Shown here: in pieces, positions 15,579-23,398 of the stretch
Layout: each line of letters begins with the position of its first letter
Numbering within the stretch: the first letter of the stretch is position 1
From: Bacillus sp. ZZV12-4809
Lineage (GTDB): Bacteria; Bacillota; Bacilli; Bacillales; Cytobacillaceae
Reading direction: 5' to 3'
Assembly (NCBI RefSeq): GCF_009849585.1
Contig: NZ_VCRN01000007.1
Span: 144,030 to 208,029, forward strand
Length of the DNA: 64,000 nucleotides
Notes under the pieces: generated by a model
Databases searched by the model: none
What the model saw: only the letters and a program-made list of their open reading frames with translations
What the model was told of the DNA's origin: nothing
Position numbers and translations under genes: made by a program

Positions 15579-17061
15579 AGTCGATCAATCCCTTCTTTTT
15601 GGCTTCAGCGTTCATTTTGAGGATTTGTTTTCGTGCTTTGACCATGTTTTCGGTTTTGCCGTAATGGAAAAAGGTGATATCTCCGCCTGGAAATTGAGCA
15701 CTTCTTCCGACCCGTCCTGCAATCTGGACTAGTGCGCTTTCTGTGAAAATGCGGTCTTCAGCGCCAAACACCGCTACATCAATATCGGGAAACGTAACCC
15801 CTCTTTCTAGGATGGTCGTAGTGAGAAGCATCGGAATTTCCTTATTGCGCATCATTTGAACCTTAGTCTTTCGCTCTGGGTCTTCTGCGTGCACAGCTTG
15901 GATTTTAGGATAGGCTTTCCGGAGTATGGTGAGGACCTTTTCCATTTTGTCGATTTTGGGGAGGAAGAGCAGGCACTGCTTTTGGTTATCGAGCCTTTTA
16001 TTAATCCATTGGGTGATTGCAGGCGGGAGTTTGTCTTTTTGAAGCGACTTTTCCCAATTGCCGCACCATTTGAAGGATGGCACAGGCAAGGGGTGACGAT
16101 GATATCTGGCCGGGATAGTGACATAATCTCTTTTCCCGCTCCGGCATTCACTCTGCCACTTTTGATTTGGGGTAGCTGTCAGATAAATCATCGAGGAAAG
16201 TTCTTTGCGGGACTGGCGGACAGCATACTGAAGGCTTTCATCCGCTGTATAAGGAAAGGCATCCACTTCATCAAGGATTACAGTATCAAACGCTTTGTAA
16301 AAGCGAAGCAGCTGATGCGTGGTGGCGATAGTTAAGATGGCCTGAAGATGGCGGTCTTCACTGCCGCCGTAGAGGACTGCCACCTGGATACCAGGAAAAA
16401 CTGCTTTGAGCCGTGGACCAAGCTCGAGCACCACATCCGTTCTCGGAGTGGTAATGCAGACTCTATTTCCGGAGGAGAGGGCAGTGTTGATTCCTTCGAA
16501 TAGAACCTCCGTTTTTCCTGCACCGCAGACAGCCCAGACGAGGAGTTCTTTATTTTCGATAACAGCATGCTTCACCTGATCGGATGCAATCTTTTGACCG
16601 GGTGAAAGATTGCCTGCCCATTCCAGGGGATGCTCGTTTATTTCACTGACCGGCTCCGGTCCGCACCAGCCAATCAACGGGGTGCACTCACTGACCCGTC
16701 CCATCATGATGCATTTGCGGCAGTATGTGCAGTCATTTTCTCCACAACAGGCACACGGGAAGCTCGCGAACAGTGTGCGGTCTTTATTGCCGCATCTGGC
16801 ACACACTGTCTTGCCTTTGGTCTTAATGATCCCTTTTCGGTAATTAATATAGCCATTCTCATAGTGCTGATGGATTTCGTCGAGTGGATGCTGGAGGTTT
16901 TCGAGTAAAAGCTGTTTTCCATGGAGGATTTGCTGAAGTTCTTTGTTAAATGTGTAGTTTTTGATGAGTGGCAGCTCTGGGATGGTTTCAATAGAGGATA
17001 TCGGTAGGCTTTCTGGAGGGAAATCTTTTATATAGGGGGTCATTTCAGGAGTAAATCTCAA
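15574..17061 (-). CDS. comFA: ComFA, DEAD-box helicase-like DNA-uptake ATPase
   Basis: ComFA is the membrane-associated ATPase that helps drive incoming single-stranded DNA through ComEC. The 495-aa protein has an N-terminal zinc region (cysteines at about 87, 90, 103, 106, 111, 114 and 117). The helicase core follows: Walker A CGAGKT at 179-184, Walker B DEVD at 264-267, TATP at 295-298, and a C-terminal RecA domain with ILERGVTFPDIDVAVFGAE and QIAGRVGR. The start is TTG at 17059-17061 behind AGGTGA. Six 21-bp-phased repeats lie just upstream. A ComK box (AAAA-N5-TTTT pair) was not evident in the short upstream gap. Confidence 0.97.
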   Translation of the reverse strand: MRFTPEMTPYIKDFPPESLPISSIETIPELPLIKNYTFNKELQQILHGKQLLLENLQHPLDEIHQHYENGYINYRKGIIKTKGKTVCARCGNKDRTLFASFPCACCGENDCTYCRKCIMMGRVSECTPLIGWCGPEPVSEINEHPLEWAGNLSPGQKIASDQVKHAVIENKELLVWAVCGAGKTEVLFEGINTALSSGNRVCITTPRTDVVLELGPRLKAVFPGIQVAVLYGGSEDRHLQAILTIATTHQLLRFYKAFDTVILDEVDAFPYTADESLQYAVRQSRKELSSMIYLTATPNQKWQSECRSGKRDYVTIPARYHRHPLPVPSFKWCGNWEKSLQKDKLPPAITQWINKRLDNQKQCLLFLPKIDKMEKVLTILRKAYPKIQAVHAEDPERKTKVQMMRNKEIPMLLTTTILERGVTFPDIDVAVFGAEDRIFTESALVQIAGRVGRSAQFPGGDITFFHYGKTENMVKARKQILKMNAEAKKKGLIDY

Positions 17062-17094
17062 TTAGTTCACCTCTGGCTTAAATAGTTTATCTGT

Positions 17095-17207
17095 CTATTT
17101 GCAAGTATTACGGTTCTATTTGCAAGTTTTCAAATCTATTTGCAGATTTGGGCGCGCTATTTGCATATTCAAGCTTTCTACTTGCAGAAGTCCTCAATCT
17201 ATTTGCA
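17095..17207. repeat. Six tandem copies of CTATTTGCA at 21-bp spacing
   Basis: The 9-mer CTATTTGCA begins at 17095, 17116, 17136, 17157, 17178 (one mismatch, CTACTTGCA) and 17199. The spacings are 21, 20, 21, 21 and 21 bp, close to two helical turns. The bases between copies differ, so this is not a simple tandem duplication. It fills the gap between comFA and degV, directly upstream of comFA, and ends about 20 nt before the degV terminator. Confidence 0.9.
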
Positions 17208-17226
17208 AATCCACATCACTCCTCTC

Positions 17227-17258
17227 AAAAAATCTGCGCCACTCCCCAGAATGGCGCA
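17227..17258 (-). terminator. Terminator of degV
   Basis: A GC-rich 7-bp stem (17235-17241 with 17252-17258) on the minus strand follows the degV stop and runs into ATTTTTT. It separates degV from the repeat block and comFA. Confidence 0.88.
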
Positions 17259-17262
17259 AACA

Positions 17263-18102
17263 TTACTTCTTAACCCAGCCAAATCCCATTGCGCCTTCGC
17301 CCAAATGAGTTCCAATAACCGGACCAAAGTAACTGATCATAAATTCCACATTTGGATATTCCGCTTCAAGCTCAGCCTTCCACTCACGTGCTTCTGCTTC
17401 CCGGTTGGCATGGATAATAACCGCCTGATAAGGCTCCCCGCTTTTTACATCTTCCCAGAATAGGTCAACCATCCGCCTCATCGCTTTCTTGCGCGTACGG
17501 ATCTTTTCAAACGGAACAATTTTCTTATCTTCAAAATGAAGCAGCGGCTTAACCTGGAGCAGACTTCCAATCAAGGCTTGTGCACTGGACAAACGTCCTC
17601 CGCGCTGAAGATGCGAAAGGTCGTCCACCATGAAATAAGCACGAACGCTCTTTTTCATTTCCTCCAAACGCTCCACAATTTCCTGTGGACTCTTTCCGGC
17701 AGCAGCCAGTTCAGCGGCTTCAATCACATACAAGCCCTGCACCATACAGCTGATTTCTGAGTCAAATGGGAACACCTGAATACCTTCCACCATGCTCCCT
17801 GCAGTGACTGCCCCCTGGTAAGTGCCGCTGATGCCGCTCGACAGATGAATCGAGATTACCGCATCATACTCTTTCGATAATTTCTCAAACAGCTCGGCAA
17901 ACTCACCCACCGGCGGCTGTGAAGTTGTTGGGAGATCTTTATGCTTCACTTCTTCATAAAAATCTGCCGCCGTAATTTCCACTTCTTCCTGATAGGTCTC
18001 CCCGCCAAAAATCACGCTCAGCGGAATCATATGTATATTTAACTTATCTCTTAAATTCTTAGGAATATATGCTGTACTATCCGTTACAACAGCCGTTTTC
18101 AT
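17263..18102 (-). CDS. degV: DegV family fatty-acid-binding protein
   Basis: DegV/FakB proteins bind a fatty acid and present it to the kinase FakA for phosphorylation. The gene lies beside degS/degU in Bacillus (yviA), hence the name. The protein of about 279 aa has the classic start MKTAVVTDSTAYIP and the TTSQPPVGEF and HLSSGISGTYQGA motifs that line the lipid pocket. The frame is open to 18117, but GGATGG is 11 nt before the ATG at 18100-18102, and that start matches the family N-terminus. Single-gene unit with its own terminator. Confidence 0.93.
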   Translation of the reverse strand: MKTAVVTDSTAYIPKNLRDKLNIHMIPLSVIFGGETYQEEVEITAADFYEEVKHKDLPTTSQPPVGEFAELFEKLSKEYDAVISIHLSSGISGTYQGAVTAGSMVEGIQVFPFDSEISCMVQGLYVIEAAELAAAGKSPQEIVERLEEMKKSVRAYFMVDDLSHLQRGGRLSSAQALIGSLLQVKPLLHFEDKKIVPFEKIRTRKKAMRRMVDLFWEDVKSGEPYQAVIIHANREAEAREWKAELEAEYPNVEFMISYFGPVIGTHLGEGAMGFGWVKK

Positions 18103-18310
18103 ATATTGAGGTACCATCCTTATCTTTTTTCTCTTTTGTATGTACCATTTTATATGATTGCGGGGGAAAATGCATTAAGTTATAAAGGAAATAATCCCAT
18201 GCCCCATAATACCTACTTTTAGGACCTGGTAATTTTTTACCTTCAAATCATTACCATGTATGTGATAAAATGCTTTTTGTGTCTTTAATTTGTAAAGGAG
18301 CTGTAACAAA

Positions 18311-18589
18311 TTGAGTAAAAGCACTTCTTCCACAAATACCACCACATCAAATAAATACACCTTAGAAACACTTCATCACATGCTTAATATTGAATTAAGT
18401 AAATTTAAACACATTAAAGTTCCTAATATCAACCATTCTGTCAGTGGGACAGAACTTGCGTCATGGCTGATAGACAGTGCTTCCCCTGAAGAAATTGAAG
18501 AGCTTATTGACATGGTGAACCAGGCTAAAAAGAGATCTTCTAATATAAAAGCTATTTTTCAAACAGCTGCGGCCGCACTAATAAAATAA
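18311..18589 (+). CDS. Hypothetical 92-aa protein between degV and degU
   Basis: I do not recognise this protein. It starts at TTG 18311 with AAAGGAG 10 nt upstream. The N-terminal 15 residues are Ser/Thr/Asn-rich, the middle (about 17-70) is helical with acidic patches, and the end is a basic helix followed by an Ala-rich tail. No signal peptide, membrane segment or cysteine is present. It is on the opposite strand from degV and degU and appears to be its own unit. Good codon structure and a strong ribosome site support a real gene. The function is unknown. Confidence 0.7.
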   Translation: MSKSTSSTNTTTSNKYTLETLHHMLNIELSKFKHIKVPNINHSVSGTELASWLIDSASPEEIEELIDMVNQAKKRSSNIKAIFQTAAAALIK

Positions 18590-18590
18590 A

Positions 18591-18614
18591 CACTCGTAGT
18601 ATGTGATACGGGTG
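18591..18614 (+). terminator. Possible weak terminator after the 92-aa gene
   Basis: An 8-bp stem (18591-18598 with 18607-18614, one G-U pair) begins 2 nt after the stop. The following CCGTTTTGGTT is a poor U-tract, so this is uncertain. Confidence 0.4.
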
Positions 18615-18726
18615 CCGTTTTGGTTAATATTTCAAAAAAAGTATATAAATACCTTTAACTTACCTTGTCTTTCCGTTATCATTAGTGTAATTAGGTAATC
18701 ACTTTTAAGAGATTAGAGGTAACCAT

Positions 18727-18918
18727 ATGGCGCAAGCAGTCATTATTATTCTTTCTTCGTTTGTAATCTTTCTACTAATTGAAGAAATTTTCCAACTGGC
18801 CATCAGAAGGTATTTAAATGGCCCTTTTGTTGTTGAAGGAAATTTAAAGAGCTTATGGAGTAAAGTTAAAAATAAAAAAGAAAAAGCCCCTTCCCAAAAG
18901 GACTTTTCCTCTCAATAA
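18727..18918 (+). CDS. Small membrane protein, 63 aa, unknown function
   Basis: The N-terminal half (about residues 3-27, rich in Ile, Val, Leu and Phe) is one membrane helix, and the C-terminal half is strongly basic (KVKNKKEKAPSQK), so the tail is probably cytoplasmic. The ATG at 18727 is preceded by AGAGG. I do not recognise the family. The 3' end overlaps the terminator hairpin of degU on the opposite strand, and its stop is only 2 nt from the end of degU, so the two genes converge tightly. Confidence 0.65.
   Translation: MAQAVIIILSSFVIFLLIEEIFQLAIRRYLNGPFVVEGNLKSLWSKVKNKKEKAPSQKDFSSQ
18872..18905 (-). terminator. Terminator of degU inside the convergent small gene
   Basis: On the minus strand an 8-bp stem (18898-18905 with 18884-18892) is followed by TTTCTTTTTT. 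It lies 16 nt past the degU stop and wholly within the 3' coding end of the convergent 63-aa gene. Confidence 0.75.
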
Positions 18919-18920
18919 AA

Positions 18921-19601
18921 TTATCGCACTTCTACCCAGCCGTTCTTAATCGCTACAACAACTGCCTGAGTACGGTCATTTACATTCATTTTTTGCAGGA
19001 TATTGCTCACGTGGTTCTTAACCGTTTTTTCACTTATGTATAAAGCTTCCCCAATTCCCCGGTTGCTTTTTCCATCTGCAAGGAGCTGAAGCACTTCACA
19101 TTCACGGCGTGTCAGCAAGTGAAGCGGACGGCGGATTTCCACCTGTGTATAGGAGCTGTTGCCAGTTCCCTCTGCTGCCAAACGACGGTACTCATTTACC
19201 AGGTTATGCGTCACCTTCGGATGCAGATAAGAGCCTCCATCAGCAACAACCTTCACAGCCTCCACTAATGCATCTGCATCCATTTCTTTTAGCAGGTATC
19301 CACTAGCTCCTGTCTTAAGGGCATGAGTAACATAATTCTCATCATCATGGATGGAAAGAATGATTACTTTTGATTCCGGATATTTATTAATAAGCTGGCG
19401 GGTCGCTTCCACGCCATTTGTGTTCGGCATATTGATATCCATAATGATGACATCAGGGTCATACTCTTCCACAAGAGCCATGGCTTCGCTGCCATCGTCA
19501 CCTTCTGCCACTACACTAAAGCTCTTTTCAAAATCTAAAATCCGCTTTACCCCTTCTCTGAATAATTGATGGTCATCAATTATGACGATCTTTGTATTCA
19601 A
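18921..19601 (-). CDS. degU: Two-component response regulator DegU
   Basis: DegU (226 aa) is the output of the DegS/DegU system. Phosphorylated DegU drives exoprotease and polymer production and, at low level, swarming. The unphosphorylated form assists ComK in competence. The receiver domain (1-120) has acidic residues IIDD (9-10), phospho-acceptor Asp in [14 protein letters not shown] (near residue 56) and K in LLKEMDA. A NarL/LuxR helix-turn-helix follows at about 160-226 ([20 protein letters not shown]). TTG start with GGAGGCG upstream. It follows degS by about 44 nt. The neighbouring flagellar and comF genes belong to the processes it governs. Confidence 0.98.
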   Translation of the reverse strand: MNTKIVIIDDHQLFREGVKRILDFEKSFSVVAEGDDGSEAMALVEEYDPDVIIMDINMPNTNGVEATRQLINKYPESKVIILSIHDDENYVTHALKTGASGYLLKEMDADALVEAVKVVADGGSYLHPKVTHNLVNEYRRLAAEGTGNSSYTQVEIRRPLHLLTRRECEVLQLLADGKSNRGIGEALYISEKTVKNHVSNILQKMNVNDRTQAVVVAIKNGWVEVR

Positions 19602-19645
19602 ATGCTTCGCCTCCCAAATCTCCAGTTAGTTTTCTATCTCTATTC

Positions 19646-20797
19646 TTAAGTTGTTTCTTTATTCAATGGAACTTGAATGATGACAATGGTTCCTTTGCCC
19701 GGTTTGGAATCTATGGACATCTGGCCATCCAAAAGCTCAAGCCTTTCTCCCATCCCCATAATTCCAAATGAGCCAGGACGTTTCTCACGAATATTAAAGC
19801 CTTTTCCATCGTCCTTTACAACTACTGCAACCCTAGAATTATTAATCTCTATCTTTACTTGGATTTCTTTTGCATCTGCATGCTTTAGTGCATTTGTAAC
19901 AGACTCCTGTATCAGGCGGAACAAAGCAACTTCATATTGAGGAGACAGACGCTTTTCTTGGCCTACATTCGCAAAATATATCTTTGTACTCCTGTGATAC
20001 TCTTCGATCGTTGTTAAGTATTTTTTGAGGGTAGGTATTAACCCCAAATCATCAAGTGCCATTGGGCGCAAATCATAAATGATTCTTCGAACTTCATATA
20101 ACGCATTGCGGACCATTTTTTTCAGGTCTTTTATTTCTGTAATGGCTTCATCGGCACCGCGTTCTTTGTATACCCGCTCAATTAAATCGGATCTCATCAT
20201 GACATTCGCCATCATCTGGGCAGGTCCGTCATGGATCTCACGGGATACTCTTTTCCGCTCTTCTTCCTGTGCTTCGATGATCTTCAGGCCAAAATCCTGT
20301 TTGAGCTTCGCGTCTTCAATGATTTCTCCCATTTGTTTCAAATCACTTGTCAGATAGTTCATCACAACCGTTATTTGAGAAATAAGGACTTCCGCTCTAT
20401 CAATAGTGTCGTTAACACCGATAAGCCTTCTTTCAATATCATCACGGCGATCCCTCAGCTGTTTTTCAAGCTGACGGTTCATGGATAAATCCATTTGAAG
20501 CTGATGGGCCTTCTCATATGCTTCACGTACTTCAGACTCTGAATAATCCTTAAAATGCATGCTTACTTCAGAAAGGCGCTTTCGTGCAAACCGGGTTTGC
20601 ACCTCCAGCCGATCCCCTTCTTCAATAACCTTAAGAACCATTTGCCTTACTTCCATAAGTTCTTCAGTTAAAGTCTTATGGTCATTACGGCATTGTTCAC
20701 CTATACGAAATATTTCATCCTTACTGGTACCTACTGTTTGAACCATTTTTTCAAGAATAAGATCCAGAGTCTTGGAATCGAATTTCTTAATACTCAT
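19646..20797 (-). CDS. degS: Sensor histidine kinase DegS (cytoplasmic)
   Basis: DegS (383 aa) phosphorylates DegU. It has no membrane segments, as in B. subtilis. The N-terminal half (about 1-175) is a long coiled-coil sensor domain. The HisKA_3 dimerisation domain carries the phospho-acceptor His in RKRVSREIHDGPAQMMANVM (His near 190). The ATPase part has EVALFRLIQESVTNALKHA (N box) and the VKDDGKGFN and GSFGIMGMGER glycine boxes. ATG start behind TTGGAGGAATGTAA. It is preceded by an extended -10 promoter. Confidence 0.98.
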   Translation of the reverse strand: MSIKKFDSKTLDLILEKMVQTVGTSKDEIFRIGEQCRNDHKTLTEELMEVRQMVLKVIEEGDRLEVQTRFARKRLSEVSMHFKDYSESEVREAYEKAHQLQMDLSMNRQLEKQLRDRRDDIERRLIGVNDTIDRAEVLISQITVVMNYLTSDLKQMGEIIEDAKLKQDFGLKIIEAQEEERKRVSREIHDGPAQMMANVMMRSDLIERVYKERGADEAITEIKDLKKMVRNALYEVRRIIYDLRPMALDDLGLIPTLKKYLTTIEEYHRSTKIYFANVGQEKRLSPQYEVALFRLIQESVTNALKHADAKEIQVKIEINNSRVAVVVKDDGKGFNIREKRPGSFGIMGMGERLELLDGQMSIDSKPGKGTIVIIQVPLNKETT

Positions 20798-20884
20798 TTA
20801 CATTCCTCCAAGGGCGTAACCCTTCCGCTATGTACCTTTATTTTAGCGCTAAATGAGCTAAGATACTATCTTTCCAGTCTGAAA

Positions 20885-20913
20885 ATTATACCAAGTTACC
20901 TAAAATTCGGTAA
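20885..20913 (-). promoter_or_regulatory. Probable sigma-A promoter of degS-degU
   Basis: The minus strand has a perfect TATAAT (20885-20890) preceded by TGG, an extended -10, and a poor -35 (TTACCG, 20908-20913) at 17 nt. It lies about 90 nt before degS, so the degS leader is of moderate length. Confidence 0.65.
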
Positions 20914-21127
20914 AAAGGCTTAGGCTTGTGATTTTACCCTATGTCTTATATCCTATATTAAAGCAGGGTAAACATGACTACCAGGGAAAATAATATGTAT
21001 ATTTATACCACATAAAGATTAAAATCGGCACATTTTTTATTATAGCAGCATAAACATCAGAATTGCTTACATTATAACATGGGAAAAAATGTTCTATATT
21101 AAAGTTTCATTACATTCTGTTAAAAAA
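20914..21127. other. Divergent intergenic region degS / yvyE
   Basis: Together with the two promoters at its edges, this 400-nt region separates two divergent units. Apart from the promoters I see only AT-rich sequence, with a few short inverted repeats and no terminator or open frame. Confidence 0.5.
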
Positions 21128-21157
21128 TTGATGTTGGGAAACTTGTCGAATTATAAT
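21128..21157 (+). promoter_or_regulatory. Probable sigma-A promoter of yvyE-tagV
   Basis: TTGATG (21128-21133), 18 nt, and a perfect TATAAT (21152-21157) lie 50 nt before the yvyE start on the plus strand. Confidence 0.7.
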
Positions 21158-21206
21158 GAATTTAGCTGAATTTTTTTGTACAAAGAGTTAAGAAAGGAGC
21201 GGTTTT

Positions 21207-21845
21207 GTGCTGCCCTCTTATTATACAGTTAAGGGATACGGAGAAAATGAAATCGAAATAGACAGATCCAGGTTTATTGCTCATGTAGGAAGAGCAGAAA
21301 CAGCAGATGAGGCCCTCGAATTTATTCAGAAGATTAAGAAGATACATTCCAATGCCACCCATAATTGTTCTGCCTACTTAATTGGTGAAAACGACCAGAT
21401 CCAAAAAGCAAATGATGATGGAGAACCAAGCGGCACCGCTGGTGTGCCTATTCTGGAAGTGTTGAAGAAGAAAAAACTAAAAGATACAGTCGTAGTCATA
21501 ACCAGGTATTTCGGCGGAATAAAATTAGGAGCAGGCGGATTAATCCGGGCTTATGGAAGAGCAACCTCTGAAGGCTTACAGGCGACGGGGATAGTTGAAC
21601 GAAAGCTCATGACAGTTATGAAGACAAAGATCGATTATACCTTGCTTGGCAAAGTCGAAAATGAGCTGAGATCATCCATTTACGCGATAAAGGAAATTCA
21701 TTATCTTGATACAGTCACAGTTGAAACATTTGTTGAAGAAAATCAAACCGGGGCTTTTACTGACTGGATGACCGAATTAACAAATGGTGCGGGTAAAATT
21801 ACTTTAGGTGATAGCCTATACCTGGAAGAAGAGGTAATACAATAG
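21207..21845 (+). CDS. yvyE: YigZ/IMPACT family protein YvyE
   Basis: YvyE is a 212-aa member of the IMPACT/YigZ family, implicated in translation-factor-like RNA binding. The exact role in bacteria is unknown. The N-terminal domain has the signature TRYFGGIKLGAGGLIRAY (about residues 97-114) and the DDGEPSGTAGVPIL segment, and the C-terminal half is the DUF1949 ferredoxin-like domain. The start is GTG at 21207 with AAAGGAG about 11 nt before. The order tagO-tagV-yvyE-degS is the same as in B. subtilis. Probably co-transcribed with the LCP gene 87 nt downstream. Confidence 0.95.
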   Translation: MLPSYYTVKGYGENEIEIDRSRFIAHVGRAETADEALEFIQKIKKIHSNATHNCSAYLIGENDQIQKANDDGEPSGTAGVPILEVLKKKKLKDTVVVITRYFGGIKLGAGGLIRAYGRATSEGLQATGIVERKLMTVMKTKIDYTLLGKVENELRSSIYAIKEIHYLDTVTVETFVEENQTGAFTDWMTELTNGAGKITLGDSLYLEEEVIQ

Positions 21846-21932
21846 CCTACCCAAAGTTTTGTTTTACTAAACTCCCTAAAAATTATAAAATAACATATGG
21901 CACTCTTTACTTTTAAATAAAGGAGCATACAG

Positions 21933-23021
21933 ATGTCTCATGATAGACGTTCAATAGTAATTGAAAAAAGAAAATCCAAAAGGAAGAGAAGAATTTTTTT
22001 CTTTATTTTCCTTCCCATTATTCTACTGACACTCAGCGCCACGGCTTATGGAACGTTTTTATATAATAAAGCACAATCGGTTATGGAAGATTCATATAAT
22101 CCTATAGATCGCACTACGAAGAGAGCATCTGCAGCCCAGCCGGATATTGATAATATTTCTGTGCTATTCATTGGTGTGGATGACAGCAGCAAAAGATCTT
22201 TCAGTACATCTTCAAGATCTGATGCGCTTATGCTAGCTACTTTTAATAAGGATTCTAAATCTGTTAAACTGCTTAGCATTCCCAGAGACTCTTATGTTTA
22301 CATTCCAAAATTGGGATACCAGGATAAAATTACTCATGCCCATGCGAATGGCGGTCCTGCAACCACCATTGAAACCGTGGAAGAGATGCTTGATATTCCA
22401 GTCGACTTTTATGTGAAAGTGAACTTCAATGCGTTCATCGATATAGTGGAAGCTTTGGATGGTATTAAAGTAGATGTCCCTTACGCTTTTTCGGAGCAGG
22501 ACTCAAATGATAAACCAAATGCCATCAGCTTAGAACCAGGATACCAATTATTAAATGGTGAAGAAGCACTGGCATTGGCCAGAACCAGAAAAAAGGATAG
22601 CGATATCCAGCGCGGCGAAAGACAGCAGGAAATCCTGAAAGCCATTGTAAACAGAGCTATTTCAGTTGGCTCTATTTCAAAGTATGCCAATGTTATAGAA
22701 GCAGTCGGAAAGAATATGGAAACCGACCTAACCTTTGATCAGATGAAGGCATTCCTGAACTATGCAACTGAAGGATCATCCATTAATATAGAATCATTGA
22801 ATATCGCCGGACAGGATATGTACCTGCCGAACAGCAACGGAAATCGCGTTTATTATTATGAATTAGATCAGACCAGCCTGGCAGAAATCCAGACCGAATT
22901 AAAAGGCCATTTAGATTTGAGCGATACAGAATTCGGACAAAATACAATGGATGAAACTGAAAATCAAGTACCGAGTGATAGTCAGACAGACTACCAGACA
23001 GAAGCCGAAAGTGAATATTAA
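21933..23021 (+). CDS. tagV: LCP family wall-teichoic-acid ligase TagV
   Basis: LytR-CpsA-Psr proteins transfer undecaprenyl-linked glycopolymers to peptidoglycan outside the membrane. The 362-aa protein has a basic cytoplasmic N-terminus, a single membrane anchor (about 18-42) and the LCP domain (about 75-260). Typical residues are seen in VLFIGVDD, SRSDALMLATFN, KLLSIPRDSYVYIP, DKITHAHANGG and LARTRKKDSDIQRGERQQ. The C-terminus is acidic and Gln/Ser-rich. The position between yvyE and tagO is that of B. subtilis tagV (yvhJ). ATG behind AAAGGAG, ended by a strong terminator. Confidence 0.93.
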   Translation: MSHDRRSIVIEKRKSKRKRRIFFFIFLPIILLTLSATAYGTFLYNKAQSVMEDSYNPIDRTTKRASAAQPDIDNISVLFIGVDDSSKRSFSTSSRSDALMLATFNKDSKSVKLLSIPRDSYVYIPKLGYQDKITHAHANGGPATTIETVEEMLDIPVDFYVKVNFNAFIDIVEALDGIKVDVPYAFSEQDSNDKPNAISLEPGYQLLNGEEALALARTRKKDSDIQRGERQQEILKAIVNRAISVGSISKYANVIEAVGKNMETDLTFDQMKAFLNYATEGSSINIESLNIAGQDMYLPNSNGNRVYYYELDQTSLAEIQTELKGHLDLSDTEFGQNTMDETENQVPSDSQTDYQTEAESEY

Positions 23022-23030
23022 AAAATGCAA

Positions 23031-23068
23031 AAACCTCTCAACTCCAGTAAGAGTTGAGAGGTTTCTTT
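23031..23068 (+). terminator. Terminator of yvyE-tagV
   Basis: A 14-bp perfect stem (23031-23044 with 23051-23064, 6-nt loop) begins 9 nt after the tagV stop and is followed by CTTTGTG. The stem is very strong although the U-tract is short. Confidence 0.85.
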
Positions 23069-23080
23069 GTGATTTATCCT

Positions 23081-23108
23081 GGGGACAAAAAAATACAGCC
23101 TATAAATA
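23081..23108 (-). terminator. Probable terminator behind the 48-aa small frame
   Basis: On the minus strand ATACAG and CTGTAT pair across a 10-nt loop and are followed by seven T. It overlaps the stop of the small frame at 23100-23246. Confidence 0.6.
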
Positions 23109-23246
23109 CTGTATCAGTTTTAAATGATGATATTTTGATTTTTTAAAAAGACTAGAATTATAAGGTGATGTAGAGGTCGAGCATAGGATCGTGTTATAAG
23201 TCAAAAACCAAAACTGATGCCAACTAATCTTCATTTTCTTGACCAT
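23100..23246 (-). CDS. Possible 48-aa small protein (or small RNA)
   Basis: This short frame has ATG at 23244-23246 with AAGGAG 7 nt upstream, a sigma-A-like promoter before it and a terminator after it. The predicted product begins MVKKMKISWHQFWFLTYNT and ends basic. It has one Cys, three Trp/Phe near the N-terminus and no clear membrane helix. I do not recognise it. The strong ribosome site argues for translation, while the odd composition argues for caution. The transcript could instead be a small RNA. Confidence 0.4.
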   Translation of the reverse strand: MVKKMKISWHQFWFLTYNTILCSTSTSPYNSSLFKKSKYHHLKLIQYL

Positions 23247-23268
23247 GTTATCACTCCTTAAGTTCCTT

Positions 23269-23296
23269 TATATAAAAAATAACATGGATTTGTTAA
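23269..23296 (-). promoter_or_regulatory. Possible promoter of the 48-aa small frame
   Basis: TTAACA (23291-23296), 16 nt, and TATATA (23269-23274) on the minus strand lie about 23 nt before the small frame's start. Confidence 0.45.
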
Positions 23297-23360
23297 GTGA
23301 ATATTATGGTAATGTTAAGAAAATTTCCGGATTTTTTTACATAAGTCCATTTGCATAAGC

Positions 23361-23392
23361 ATAAAAATAAGCAACCTAATAAGGCTGCTTAT
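23361..23392 (-). terminator. Terminator of tagO
   Basis: A 10-bp stem (23367-23376 with 23383-23392, one G-U pair) on the minus strand is followed by TTTTAT and lies within 10 nt of the tagO stop. It ends the tagA-to-tagO gene series. Confidence 0.85.
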
Positions 23393-23398
23393 ATATCT

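Noticed and set aside
17095..17207. CRISPR array
   Set aside because: The repeated unit is only 9 bp at 21-bp spacing, with no 23-40 bp repeats, no spacers of proper length and no cas genes.
17095..17463. Plus-strand open frames over the phased repeats, giving heptad-like peptides
   Set aside because: No ribosome site, weak start context, and they run into the antisense of degV. The repeat pattern is better explained at the DNA level.
18175..18360. 61-aa minus-strand frame upstream of degV
   Set aside because: Overlaps the start of the 92-aa plus-strand gene, which has the better ribosome site and codon pattern.
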